From: Hylemonella gracilis | GTDB lineage: Bacteria > Pseudomonadota > Gammaproteobacteria > Burkholderiales > Burkholderiaceae_C | Reading direction: 5' to 3' | DNA length: 64,000 nucleotides | Assembly: GCF_004328645.1 (NCBI RefSeq) | Contig: NZ_CP031395.1 | Span: 3,063,501-3,127,500, forward strand | Shown here: positions 26,158 to 34,450 of the stretch, piece after piece | How positions within the stretch are numbered: the stretch's first letter is position 1 | Layout: each line of letters begins with the position of its first letter | Notes under the pieces: model-generated | The model's database searches: none | Seen by the model: only the letters and a program-made list of their open reading frames with translations | Told to the model about the DNA's origin: nothing | Translations under genes and position numbers: made by a program

Positions 26158-26327
26158 GCTGATCTACCTCCAAAAAGCCCTTGCGGGCAAGTTGCTTGGG
26201 ATGCTGCAACCGCCACCTGTGTCTCCTCGTGGCCTGCAAACCTGGTTGCGACTCTTCGTTCTCGGTGCTGTCGCGCGAGGCGGGCAACACCATCTGGGCA
26301 GGAAGCCGCCTTGGCGCGAATGGCGAA

Positions 26328-26909
26328 TCAGAAGGACGGCGACGCGCGCAGTCCGGTTTCGCGCTCGAGCTGGGCCGCGACCTTGGGTTCGAACCCGCGC
26401 AGATGGCGAATGATCTTCACCGCCTCCTCGGGTTCGTGCCGGTCCACATGAACCCGCGCCAGCTGGTACCAGCCGAACGGACTCATGGGTTGCAGTTCCG
26501 TGTTTTTCTTCAGGGCCGCGACCGCCTCGTCATAGCGGTGTGCCTGGATGAACACCCGTGCCAAGCCGTACCAGGCGCGGTCCATCCGGGGGTCGAGTTC
26601 CAGCGAGCGGCGCCAAGCCTGTTCCGCGCGCTCGGACTGACCGGACTCCTCCAGCAAGTAGCCGAAGTTGAACCAGTCGGCGGCCAGCAAGTCCTGCGCC
26701 GTCTCCATCAGGCGTTCCTGCGCATGCAAGGCTTCCGCGCGACGGCCCTGCAGAGCCAAGACGTGGGCCTGGCTGGCCAGGGCGTAGCGGTCACCGGGCC
26801 GCAGCGCGAGCATGGCAGCGAAGCAGAGCAGCGCCGCTTCACGGCGGTTGAAGACCAACAAGGCCATGGCTTGCCACTTGAGAAATGAGTAGCGCAGGGA
26901 GGTGATCAT
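26328..26909 (-). CDS. Tetratricopeptide repeat protein
   Basis: A 193-residue protein with several TPR motifs (about 45-185): FNYGYLLEESGQSERAEQAW-like (FGYLLEESGQ), LDPRMDRAWYGLARVFIQ and LQPMSPFGWYQLARVHVD. The start MITSLRYSFLKWQAMALLVF may form an N-terminal membrane-associated helix. TPRs usually mediate protein-protein contacts; the partner is unknown. Its ATG overlaps the stop of the upstream gene by four bases (ATGA), so the pair is probably cotranslated. A longer upstream frame lies across that gene and is not supported. Confidence 0.8.
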   Translation of the reverse strand: MITSLRYSFLKWQAMALLVFNRREAALLCFAAMLALRPGDRYALASQAHVLALQGRRAEALHAQERLMETAQDLLAADWFNFGYLLEESGQSERAEQAWRRSLELDPRMDRAWYGLARVFIQAHRYDEAVAALKKNTELQPMSPFGWYQLARVHVDRHEPEEAVKIIRHLRGFEPKVAAQLERETGLRASPSF

Positions 26910-27202
26910 TTGCACAGCTCCACGCCAATACGCAGGCAGGTCTGGATGCGGTAGAGGGTGACGGCCACCCAGACGAAGAACAGCAGCAGAAAGGCCACGA
27001 GGGGCACATGCTGGTCCAGCACCAGGCGCGGCGTGATGAAGCGCGCCACGCGCACGAAGGGCCGGCCGATGACGGCGAGCACCTGGTAGAAAAAGTTCTG
27101 ATGCCTGCGCGCGCCTGCCAGCAGGCCCAGAATCCACTGGCCCAGCAGGGCCAGAAGCGCGATTTCGGCGATCAGCTTGATGTAAAGAGAGGCTGTCAGC
27201 AT
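26906..27202 (-). CDS. Small two-helix membrane protein of unknown function
   Basis: A 98-residue protein with two hydrophobic helices (about 8-28 and 60-85) and a basic loop between them (GARRHQNFFYQVLAVIGRPFVRVARFITPR). I do not recognise a named family beyond a conserved hypothetical common in this group. The ATG at 27202 starts MLTASLYIKL. It is coupled by a four-base overlap to the TPR gene, so the two may work together in the inner membrane. Confidence 0.75.
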   Translation of the reverse strand: MLTASLYIKLIAEIALLALLGQWILGLLAGARRHQNFFYQVLAVIGRPFVRVARFITPRLVLDQHVPLVAFLLLFFVWVAVTLYRIQTCLRIGVELCK

Positions 27203-27397
27203 GGCGTCAGGAATTTCTCGGGAATGAGGATTCGTGCGCAAGTTCTGTCAACAGCCTGTTATTTCCTTTTAATCGCTGTGGATTTACTTACTCTACGCTG
27301 ACTATCGTCGCGGGAATCAACGGTTTATGCCAGCCGGGGTTTTCCTATGAAAGGGTATTCCCGGAAATGGCTGCTGCTTGCCGGCGCGTCGCAAGCA

Positions 27398-27427
27398 ATA
27401 AAAAGCCACGCCTCAGCAGCGTGGCTT
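27398..27427 (-). terminator. Rho-independent terminator of ppsA
   Basis: On the minus strand arms 27427-27419 and 27411-27403 (9 bp, AAGCCACGC/GCGTGGCTT) are followed by a T-rich tract. It lies 20 bp past the ppsA stop. The rest of 27203-27447 holds no gene that I can see. Confidence 0.85.
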
Positions 27428-27447
27428 TCCTCAGGGTCCGACCAATT

Positions 27448-29850
27448 TCAGCTGGCCAGCTTCTGCCAGGTCTCGACCACCGAATCAGGATTGAGAGAAA
27501 TGGACGTGATGCCCTTTTCCATCAGCCACTTGGCGAAGTCAGGATGATCGCTGGGGCCCTGGCCACAGATGCCGACGTACTTGTTCTGCTTGCGGCAGGC
27601 CACGATAGCGCGTTCCACCATGAACTTCACGGCGGCGTCACGTTCGTCGAAATCGACCGCCAGCAGCTCCATGCCAGAGTCACGGTCCAGGCCCAAGGTG
27701 AGCTGGGTCATGTCATTCGAACCGATGGAGAAACCGTCGAAGTGCTCGAGGAACTCATCGGCCAGGATGGCGTTGGAAGGCACCTCGCACATCATCACGA
27801 CCTTGAGGCCGTTCTCGCCGCGCTTGAGCCCGTTCTTCGCCATCAGGTCGATCACTTTTTTCGCCTGGCCGACCGTGCGCACGAAAGGCACCATCAACTC
27901 GACATTGGTGAGGCCCATGTCATCACGCACGCGCTTCATGGCCGCGCACTCCATCGCAAAGGACTCGGCGAAGTCCTCGCTGATGTAGCGCGAGGCACCG
28001 CGGAAACCCAGCATGGGGTTTTCTTCCTCGGGCTCGTAGCGGCTGCCACCGATGAGCTTGCGGTACTCGTTGCTCTTGAAATCGGACAGGCGCACGATGA
28101 CCTGCTTCGGGTAGAAGGCTGCGGCGATCGTGGCCACGCCCTCGGCCAGCTTGTCCACGTAAAAAGCACGCGGCGAGGCGTGGCCGCGGGCCACGGACTC
28201 AACGGCCTTCTTGAGGTCGCCATCCACATTCGGATAGTCGAGGATGGCCTGCGGGTGCACGCCAATATTGGTGTTGATGATGAACTCCAGACGCGCCAGG
28301 CCCACGCCCGCGTTCGGGATCTGCGAGAACTCGAAGGCCAGCGAGGGCGTGCCGACGATCATCGTCATCTTCACCGGAATGCTGGGCATCTCGCCACGCT
28401 TGACCTCGGTGATCTCGGTGTCCAGCAGGCCATCGTAGATGTACCCGGTATCACCCTCGGAGCAGGCCACCGTCACCAGTGTGCCGTCGCTCACCTTCTC
28501 CGTCCCGTCGCCCGTGCCCACGACCGCCGGAATGCCCAGCTCGCGCGCGATGATCGCCGCGTGGCAAGTGCGGCCACCACGGTTGGTCACGATGGCGCTG
28601 GCGCGCTTCATCACCGGCTCCCAGTTCGGGTCGGTCATGTCCGTGACCAGCACGTCGCCCGGCTGCACCTTGTCCATTTCGGCGGACGACTGGACGATGC
28701 GCACCGGGCCCGTGCCGATCTTCTGGCCAATGGCGCGGCCTTCGGCCAGCACCGTGCTCTTCTTGGCCTGGTCGCCCTTGAGCTTGTAGCGCTGCTCGAC
28801 CTTGCCCTCGGACTGGCTTTTCACCGTCTCAGGGCGGGCCTGCAGGATGTAGAGCTGGCCGTCGGTGCCGTCCTTGCCCCACTCGATGTCCATGGGACGG
28901 CCATAGTGTTCCTCGATGATCAAGGCGTACTTGGCCAATTGCTCCACCTCGGCGTCGGTGAGCGAGTAGCGGTTGCGCTGCTCGGTCGGCACATCGATGG
29001 TCTGGACCAGCTTGCCCGTGGCCTTCTTTTCCTCGGGGGTCGAGAACACCATCTGGATCAGCTTGGAGCCAAGATTGCGGCGGACCACGGACTTCTTGCC
29101 GGCCTTCAGCGTGGGCTTGAAGACGTAGTACTCGTCAGGATTCACGGCGCCCTGCACCACCGTCTCGCCCAGACCGTAGCTGGAAGTGATGAACACCACG
29201 TCCTTGAAGCCGGACTCGGTGTCGATGGTGAACATCACGCCAGCCGCGCCCTGGTCGGAGCGCACCATGCGCTGCACGCCGGCGGAGAGGGCCACCACGT
29301 CATGGGCGAAGCCCTTGTGCACGCGGTAGCTGATGGCGCGGTCGTTGTAGAGGGAGGCGAACACCTCCTTCATTTTGTGCAGCACCTCGTCGATGCCCGT
29401 CACGTTCAGGAAGGTTTCCTGCTGACCCGCGAAGGAGGCGTCGGGCAAGTCCTCGGCAGTGGCAGAGGACCGCACGGCGAAGGAGGCCTTGGGATTGCCC
29501 GCGGACAGCTTGGCGAATTCGTCGCGGATGGATTTTTCAAGGTCGGCCGGAAAGGGCTGGGCCTCGACCATGGCGCGGATCTCGGCGCCCGTGGCGGCCA
29601 ACGCGCGAACGTCTTCCACGTCCAGGGCCTTGAGCTTGACGCTGATTTTGTCGGCCAGACCGGCGTGCGCCAGGAACTGGCGGAAGGCGTGGGCGGTGGT
29701 CGCGAAGCCGGTGGGCACACGCACGCCCTGCGGCAGTTGGGAAATCATTTCGCCGAGGCTGGCGTTCTTGCCGCCCACGACCTCGACGTCGCTCATCCTC
29801 AGGTTTTCAAACGGTACGACCAGGGCGGTCGGGTTGAAACGTTCAGACAT
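27448..29850 (-). CDS. ppsA: Phosphoenolpyruvate synthase
   Basis: An 800-residue enzyme that makes PEP from pyruvate and ATP for gluconeogenesis. The N-terminal ATP-grasp domain contains [28 protein letters not shown] and [14 protein letters not shown]. The swivelling phosphohistidine domain has [17 protein letters not shown] with the catalytic His, and the C-terminal TIM barrel holds [22 protein letters not shown] and the catalytic Cys in GICGQGPSD. The length is normal. Divergent from ppsR, which encodes its regulator. Confidence 0.98.
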   Translation of the reverse strand: MSERFNPTALVVPFENLRMSDVEVVGGKNASLGEMISQLPQGVRVPTGFATTAHAFRQFLAHAGLADKISVKLKALDVEDVRALAATGAEIRAMVEAQPFPADLEKSIRDEFAKLSAGNPKASFAVRSSATAEDLPDASFAGQQETFLNVTGIDEVLHKMKEVFASLYNDRAISYRVHKGFAHDVVALSAGVQRMVRSDQGAAGVMFTIDTESGFKDVVFITSSYGLGETVVQGAVNPDEYYVFKPTLKAGKKSVVRRNLGSKLIQMVFSTPEEKKATGKLVQTIDVPTEQRNRYSLTDAEVEQLAKYALIIEEHYGRPMDIEWGKDGTDGQLYILQARPETVKSQSEGKVEQRYKLKGDQAKKSTVLAEGRAIGQKIGTGPVRIVQSSAEMDKVQPGDVLVTDMTDPNWEPVMKRASAIVTNRGGRTCHAAIIARELGIPAVVGTGDGTEKVSDGTLVTVACSEGDTGYIYDGLLDTEITEVKRGEMPSIPVKMTMIVGTPSLAFEFSQIPNAGVGLARLEFIINTNIGVHPQAILDYPNVDGDLKKAVESVARGHASPRAFYVDKLAEGVATIAAAFYPKQVIVRLSDFKSNEYRKLIGGSRYEPEEENPMLGFRGASRYISEDFAESFAMECAAMKRVRDDMGLTNVELMVPFVRTVGQAKKVIDLMAKNGLKRGENGLKVVMMCEVPSNAILADEFLEHFDGFSIGSNDMTQLTLGLDRDSGMELLAVDFDERDAAVKFMVERAIVACRKQNKYVGICGQGPSDHPDFAKWLMEKGITSISLNPDSVVETWQKLAS

Positions 29851-30053
29851 GTTGGAATACTCCAGAGTTTAAAAACCGGGGCATGTCCGCAGACGGTCGG
29901 CGTTCCGAAGGCCTTTGTATTTCTTCGAATCGGGCAGGAACTTGGAGCGGGGGACATGTGGAAGAATTCAGGGCAGCCGTTCAAGACCGCCCTCCATTCT
30001 AAGGGAGCCGGCCAGGCGCCCCGCCCTCCCCAGCGTATCCCTTCCCCCTCACC

Positions 30054-30887
30054 ATGCCCAATCGCACCGTTTTCTTCATCTCCGATGGCACCGGCATCAC
30101 CGCCGAAACCTTCGGCAACGCCGTGCTGGCCCAGTTCGAGGCCCAGTTCCGCCATGTGCGCCTGCCCTTTGTGGACAACGCCGAGAAAGCCCACCAGGCC
30201 GTGCGCCAGATCCGGCATACCGCCGAGGTCGAGGGCAAGAAGCCCATCGTCTTCACCACCCTGGTCAACGAGGAGGTGCGCACCATCATCGCGGGCGCCT
30301 GCACGGAGGCCCCACAGGGCATGATGCTGGACATGTTCGGCGCCTTCGTCCACCCGCTGGAACAGGAGCTGGGCCTCACGTCCAACCACCGCATCGGGCG
30401 CTTCTCCGACATCAGCAAGAGCCAGGCCTACAACGACCGCATCGAGGCGATCAACTACAGCCTGGAGCACGATGACGGGCAATCCAACAACAACCTGTCC
30501 AGCGCGGACGTGATCCTCGTAGGGGTCTCGCGCAGCGGCAAGACGCCGACCTCGCTCTACCTTGCCATGCAGTACGGACTGAAGGTCGGCAACTACCCGC
30601 TGATCCCCGAGGACTTCGACCGCCAGCAACTGCCCCCCGCGCTGACACCCAACAAAAAGAAACTCTTTGGCTTGACCATTGAGCCCACGCGCCTGGCCCA
30701 GATCCGCAACGAACGCCGCCCCAATTCCAAGTACGCCAGCCTGGAAAACTGCCGCTACGAAGTCGCCGCCGCCGAATCCATGATGCGCCGCACCGGCATC
30801 CGTTGGCTGTCGACCACGACCAAGAGCATCGAGGAAATCGCCACCACCATCCTGCAGGAAGTCAAGCCGGAGCGGCTGGCCTACTGA
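30054..30887 (+). CDS. ppsR: PEP synthase regulatory protein (bifunctional kinase/phosphorylase)
   Basis: A 277-residue DUF299 protein that switches PEP synthase by ADP-dependent phosphorylation and phosphate-dependent dephosphorylation of a Thr next to its catalytic His. VFFISDGTGITAETFGNA opens the protein, the P-loop GVSRSGKT is at 157-164, and YLAMQYGLKVGNYPLIPED and RSNxxYAS-like PNSKYASLENCRYEV follow. The target Thr is present in PpsA's GRTCHAA. It is divergently placed from ppsA, consistent with this role. Confidence 0.96.
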   Translation: MPNRTVFFISDGTGITAETFGNAVLAQFEAQFRHVRLPFVDNAEKAHQAVRQIRHTAEVEGKKPIVFTTLVNEEVRTIIAGACTEAPQGMMLDMFGAFVHPLEQELGLTSNHRIGRFSDISKSQAYNDRIEAINYSLEHDDGQSNNNLSSADVILVGVSRSGKTPTSLYLAMQYGLKVGNYPLIPEDFDRQQLPPALTPNKKKLFGLTIEPTRLAQIRNERRPNSKYASLENCRYEVAAAESMMRRTGIRWLSTTTKSIEEIATTILQEVKPERLAY

Positions 30888-30961
30888 ACAGGAACAAGCG
30901 CACGGGCCACTGCGCACGGCTTCGGGCCGGTGTGGGCATCGCACGCCAGGTCAATCAGCAC

Positions 30962-30990
30962 TTGTTAAGAATAATTCTTATTCATATAAT
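30962..30990 (+). promoter_or_regulatory. Promoter with embedded Fur-box-like palindrome upstream of tonB
   Basis: TTGTTA (30962-30967), 17-nt spacer, and a perfect TATAAT (30985-30990). The spacer contains AAGAAT-A-ATTCTT (30967-30979), a perfect 6-1-6 inverted repeat of the type bound by Fur. The local AT content is far above the surroundings. Confidence 0.65.
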
Positions 30991-31152
30991 GTGCACCGGT
31001 GACCCTGCATCAAAGCGGTGGTCGGTTTTCATGCCGGCCTCCAGGATTCGTGCCATGCTCATTCTTCGCTTGTTGTCGTGTCATTTGCGTTTCGCCCTGC
31101 CACCTCCACCCTCCCGCGCCTGTCCGTGAACCCTGGTCTCCGAGCCCCCGCC

Positions 31153-31965
31153 ATGCCCGCTGAAGGCACCGATGCGCGTCGTGCGGTCCGTGTCGGTGCG
31201 GGCCATCCTCGTCGCCGGATGCCGGGCGTACCCGCGCGGGCCTTGGGCTGGGCGCGCAGCCTGCCGTCACGCATCGCGACCAAGTGGCCCGCGATCCGTC
31301 ACGCCCTGCTGGCATTCCTGCGCGACCGGCGTTTCCATGCGGCCGTGCTGGTCGCCCTGGCGCATGCAGGCGCTATCTGGTTGGTCCAGCGAGAGGGGTC
31401 CTCACCAGGCTCGACCGAAACCCTGGTCACCGGAGAGCTGCTGAGCGAGATCATCGCCCCCCCCACGCCGACCGTGGCGCCCCAGCCGCAATCCGCGCCC
31501 AAACCTCGACCCAACACGCCCCAGCCGCCTAAACAGGCGCAACCCACGCCACCGCTGCAAGACGCACCGTCCGAACGGGTCCAGGAAACACCCCAACCCG
31601 AGGCCCCGCAAACCGAGGCCACACCGATTGAAACTCCGGTGGTGGCGCAGCAATCCGCCGCGCCGCCCCCACCACAGCGCACCGAGCAACCTTCGGTCGA
31701 TGCCAGTTACCTCTACAACAAACATCCGAGTTATCCCGACATCAGCCGACGGCTGAACGAGCAAGGTCAGGTCATCGTGCGTGTGCTCGTCGGCACAAAG
31801 GGCGAAGTGCTGCGCGCCGAGCTCGGCAAGTCCAGTGGTTACGTCCGACTGGACCGCACCGCCGTATCCGCCGTGCGCAGTTGGCGCTTCCTGCCCGGCC
31901 AACGGGACGGCCAGGCCGAAGCCATGTGGTTCAACGTACCGGTCAATTTCGTGCTTCAGCAATAA
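31153..31965 (+). CDS. tonB: Energy transducer TonB
   Basis: A 270-residue TonB. A basic N-terminal cytoplasmic stretch precedes one membrane helix (about 58-75, AAVLVALAHAGAIWLV). A Pro-rich periplasmic spacer (about 95-165) leads to the C-terminal TonB domain (about 185-270), with YNKHPSYPDISRRLNEQGQ and RSWRFLPGQRDGQ. TonB carries proton-motive energy to outer-membrane siderophore and vitamin receptors. The ATG at 31153 is the first reasonable start, but the ATG at 31219 is possible. exbB and exbD follow, and a Fur-like promoter lies upstream, indicating iron control. Confidence 0.93.
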   Translation: MPAEGTDARRAVRVGAGHPRRRMPGVPARALGWARSLPSRIATKWPAIRHALLAFLRDRRFHAAVLVALAHAGAIWLVQREGSSPGSTETLVTGELLSEIIAPPTPTVAPQPQSAPKPRPNTPQPPKQAQPTPPLQDAPSERVQETPQPEAPQTEATPIETPVVAQQSAAPPPPQRTEQPSVDASYLYNKHPSYPDISRRLNEQGQVIVRVLVGTKGEVLRAELGKSSGYVRLDRTAVSAVRSWRFLPGQRDGQAEAMWFNVPVNFVLQQ

Positions 31966-32003
31966 GGCGCGATCGGCTCACATTTTCATCTGGAGTTTTG
32001 TCT

Positions 32004-32732
32004 ATGGATTCGCAATTCGGTCTGTCCCACGTCTGGTCCCAGGGCGACTGGATCACGCGCAGCGTGGCCCTGCTGCTGCTGGGCATGTCCGTCGCCTCCT
32101 GGGCGGTGATCGTGCTCAAGGCGCTGGACCTGATGCGCTGCCGCAAGCAAGCCGCGTTGACCGAGGACTTCTGGCGCAGCGCCGACCTGGCCGAGGGCCT
32201 GAATCGCCTGAACCTGCCCAAGGACAAGCACCCTCAGGACAATTTCTTCCGCGCCCTGGCCGAGGAAGGCCGCGAGGCCGCGTTGCACCACCGCAATGCC
32301 AAGGCGCAATTGCATGACAGCCTGGACGTGAGCGACTGGGTCACGCGCAGCCTGCGCAATAGCATCGACAACGCCACTGCCAAGCTGCAGGGCGGTCTGG
32401 CCGTGCTGGCCACCGTGGGCTCCACCTCGCCCTTTATTGGCCTGTTCGGCACGGTCTGGGGCATCTACCACGCCCTGCTCTCCATTGGCGCCTCGGGCCA
32501 GGCCAGCATCGACCAGGTGGCCGGCCCCATCGGGGAAGCGTTGATCATGACGGCCTTCGGCCTGGCCGTGGCCATTCCCGCCGTGCTGGGCAACAACGCC
32601 CTGGTGCGCGGCAACAAGGCCGTGCTGGGTCAGCTCAACAGCTTCGCTCACGACTTGCACGCCTACTTCGTGACCGGCGCGCGCGTGCACAGCAACGCGA
32701 AGCAGAAAGTCGTCTCCATGAAAAAGGCCTGA
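32004..32732 (+). CDS. exbB: Biopolymer transport protein ExbB (MotA/TolQ family)
   Basis: A 242-residue inner-membrane proton channel subunit. TM1 is near 18-40 (SVALLLLGMSVASWAVIVLKAL), and TM2/TM3 are near 125-150 and 175-200, with GTVWGIYHALLSIG and GPIGEALIMTAFGLAVAIPAVL, the standard signature. It partners with ExbD and energises TonB. ATG at 32004 has TGGAG upstream. It lies between tonB and exbD in one operon. The gene could be mistaken for tolQ, but the tonB context favours ExbB. Confidence 0.95.
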   Translation: MDSQFGLSHVWSQGDWITRSVALLLLGMSVASWAVIVLKALDLMRCRKQAALTEDFWRSADLAEGLNRLNLPKDKHPQDNFFRALAEEGREAALHHRNAKAQLHDSLDVSDWVTRSLRNSIDNATAKLQGGLAVLATVGSTSPFIGLFGTVWGIYHALLSIGASGQASIDQVAGPIGEALIMTAFGLAVAIPAVLGNNALVRGNKAVLGQLNSFAHDLHAYFVTGARVHSNAKQKVVSMKKA

Positions 32733-32770
32733 ACGCGGCCCTCGCACTCCGCACCTGAATTGTCACCACC

Positions 32771-33181
32771 ATGTCCTTTTCCAGTTCCAATGACAGCGAC
32801 GACGTGATGGGCGAGATCAACATGACGCCCCTGGTGGACGTCATGCTGGTGCTGCTCATCGTCTTCATCATCACCGTACCGGTGATGAATCATTCCATCC
32901 AGGTCAGCCTGCCGCAGGCCAGCAGCCAACGCGAGGAGATCAAGCCCGAGACCCTGCGTCTGGCCGTGGATGCGGCGGGTGAATACAACCTCAACGGCAG
33001 CCCCGTCACGGCGGCCGAACTGCCAGGCGTGCTGCAGGCCGAAGCCCAGCGTGATCCGGTGCCTGAACTCCACATCAGTGGCGACAAGGCCGTGCGTTAC
33101 GAGCACGTGGCCAAGGCCATGGCCATCGCGCAGCAGGCGGGGCTGAAGAAAATCGGCTTCGTGACGGAACCGGTCAAGTAA
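32771..33181 (+). CDS. exbD: Biopolymer transport protein ExbD
   Basis: A 136-residue ExbD/TolR-family protein with one membrane helix (about 23-43, VDVMLVLLIVFIITVP) containing the proton-carrying Asp of PLVDVML. EINMTPLVD is the family signature. The periplasmic domain ends IGFVTEPVK. It is the last gene of tonB-exbB-exbD, 38 bp after exbB, and converges with the FAD monooxygenase gene. Confidence 0.95.
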   Translation: MSFSSSNDSDDVMGEINMTPLVDVMLVLLIVFIITVPVMNHSIQVSLPQASSQREEIKPETLRLAVDAAGEYNLNGSPVTAAELPGVLQAEAQRDPVPELHISGDKAVRYEHVAKAMAIAQQAGLKKIGFVTEPVK

Positions 33182-33208
33182 GCGCCGGCCGTTCACCCAC
33201 CCCGGGAA

Positions 33209-34402
33209 TCACGCCGCACCATACAACCAGGGCTGGTCCATCAACCTAGCGCCCAGCAGGCGCAGTCCCGTGTCGCGCGCCCAGGCGGCGGGGCCGCGCA
33301 GGTGGTAGAGGCGTCCATTGCGAGCGGCACGTGCCTGCACACTGGCATTGCGCTGCCAGCGGTTGAGCGCGTAGCGCTGCAGCAGCAAGGGCGTGTCGAT
33401 CAGAGCGCCGAGCTCACGCGCCTGACCCAGCAGACGGCCCAGTTCGTCGGCATCTTCGATGGCCATGCCCGCGCCCTGGGCCAGGTAGGGCCGCATGGGG
33501 TGGGCTGCGTCGCCCAGCAGGGCCACGCGGCCTTGCGCCATCTGCGCCGCATCCTGCACCGGCGGACGGTCGTTCAAGGCCCACAGGCGCCAGGCGGGCA
33601 CCGCCGCCACCAGTTCGCGCAAGGGCGCACAAGTCCCGGCCAAACAGGCCTTCAGGTCAGCGGCGTTCGCCGCGTTGTCCCACTGCGCCGGGTCCGCAGG
33701 CGCCGGACCTTCGACGAGGGCCACGACATTGAGCCAGTCACCCCCACGCACCGGGTACACGACCACATGCAGGCCCGGCCCCAGCCAGACCGTGACGCAG
33801 TGGCTGCGCAACGTGGCCGGCAGTGCGGCCTGCCGGACCAGGGCACGGTAGGCCAGGTGGCCAGTGGCGCTTGGCGGTCCGTCGCCGAGCAACTGCGCGC
33901 GCACCCGACTCCAGAGACCATCGGCGCCGATCAGCAGATCCCCCTCCACTTCCAGTCCGTCGTCGAGGCGCACGCGCACGGCCTCCTCCGAGGCCTCGTA
34001 CGCCTCCAGCGTACGGCCGCGATACAGCCACAGGCTGTCCGCCTGCTCACGCCGCAGCGCATCGAGCAATAGCGTGTGCAGGTCGGCACGGTGGATGCTG
34101 AAGTAAGGCGCGCCGTAGCGCTGTGGAAAATCTGCCAGCGGCAGGTTGGCCAGCATCACACCATCCGTCGCACGCCGGGCCTGCACGCGGTCCGGGCGGG
34201 CGACCACCTCGGCCAGGGTCGCCTCCAGTCCCCAGTCCCGCAACACGCGCACCACGTTCGGTCCAAGCTGGATGCCGGCGCCAATCTCAGTGAACTCCGG
34301 CGCGCGCTCATACAGGCGCACGCGGCAGCCTGCGCGGCGGCAGGCCAGCGCGGTGGCCAAGCCGCCAATGCCGCCGCCCGCGATCAGGACTTCAGGCAAC
34401 AT
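33209..34402 (-). CDS. FAD-dependent monooxygenase (salicylate hydroxylase-like)
   Basis: A 397-residue single-component group A flavin hydroxylase. GGGIGGLATALACRRAG (GxGxxG near residue 8) is the FAD-binding start, LLIGADGLWSRVR (about 156-168) the DG motif, and VALLGDAAHPMRPYLAQGAGMAIEDA (about 288-313, in pieces) the GD motif. The closing ARNGRLYHLRGP is typical of salicylate or 3-hydroxybenzoate hydroxylase relatives. The substrate is not predictable. It lies 48 bp downstream of parC, probably by chance, and converges with exbD. UbiH-type ubiquinone hydroxylase is a less likely alternative. Confidence 0.85.
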   Translation of the reverse strand: MLPEVLIAGGGIGGLATALACRRAGCRVRLYERAPEFTEIGAGIQLGPNVVRVLRDWGLEATLAEVVARPDRVQARRATDGVMLANLPLADFPQRYGAPYFSIHRADLHTLLLDALRREQADSLWLYRGRTLEAYEASEEAVRVRLDDGLEVEGDLLIGADGLWSRVRAQLLGDGPPSATGHLAYRALVRQAALPATLRSHCVTVWLGPGLHVVVYPVRGGDWLNVVALVEGPAPADPAQWDNAANAADLKACLAGTCAPLRELVAAVPAWRLWALNDRPPVQDAAQMAQGRVALLGDAAHPMRPYLAQGAGMAIEDADELGRLLGQARELGALIDTPLLLQRYALNRWQRNASVQARAARNGRLYHLRGPAAWARDTGLRLLGARLMDQPWLYGAA

Positions 34403-34450
34403 AAGCCGCTCTCCCGCGCTCTACCCCGATGGCACCGCTGACGCGGTGCC

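Noticed and set aside
26384..26402. A TTGGGTTCGAACCC-like tRNA T-arm sequence
   Set aside because: It lies inside the TPR gene, with no acceptor stem or anticodon arm around it.
27367..30324. Long open frame antisense to ppsA and into ppsR
   Set aside because: Runs through two confirmed genes and has no recognisable domain.
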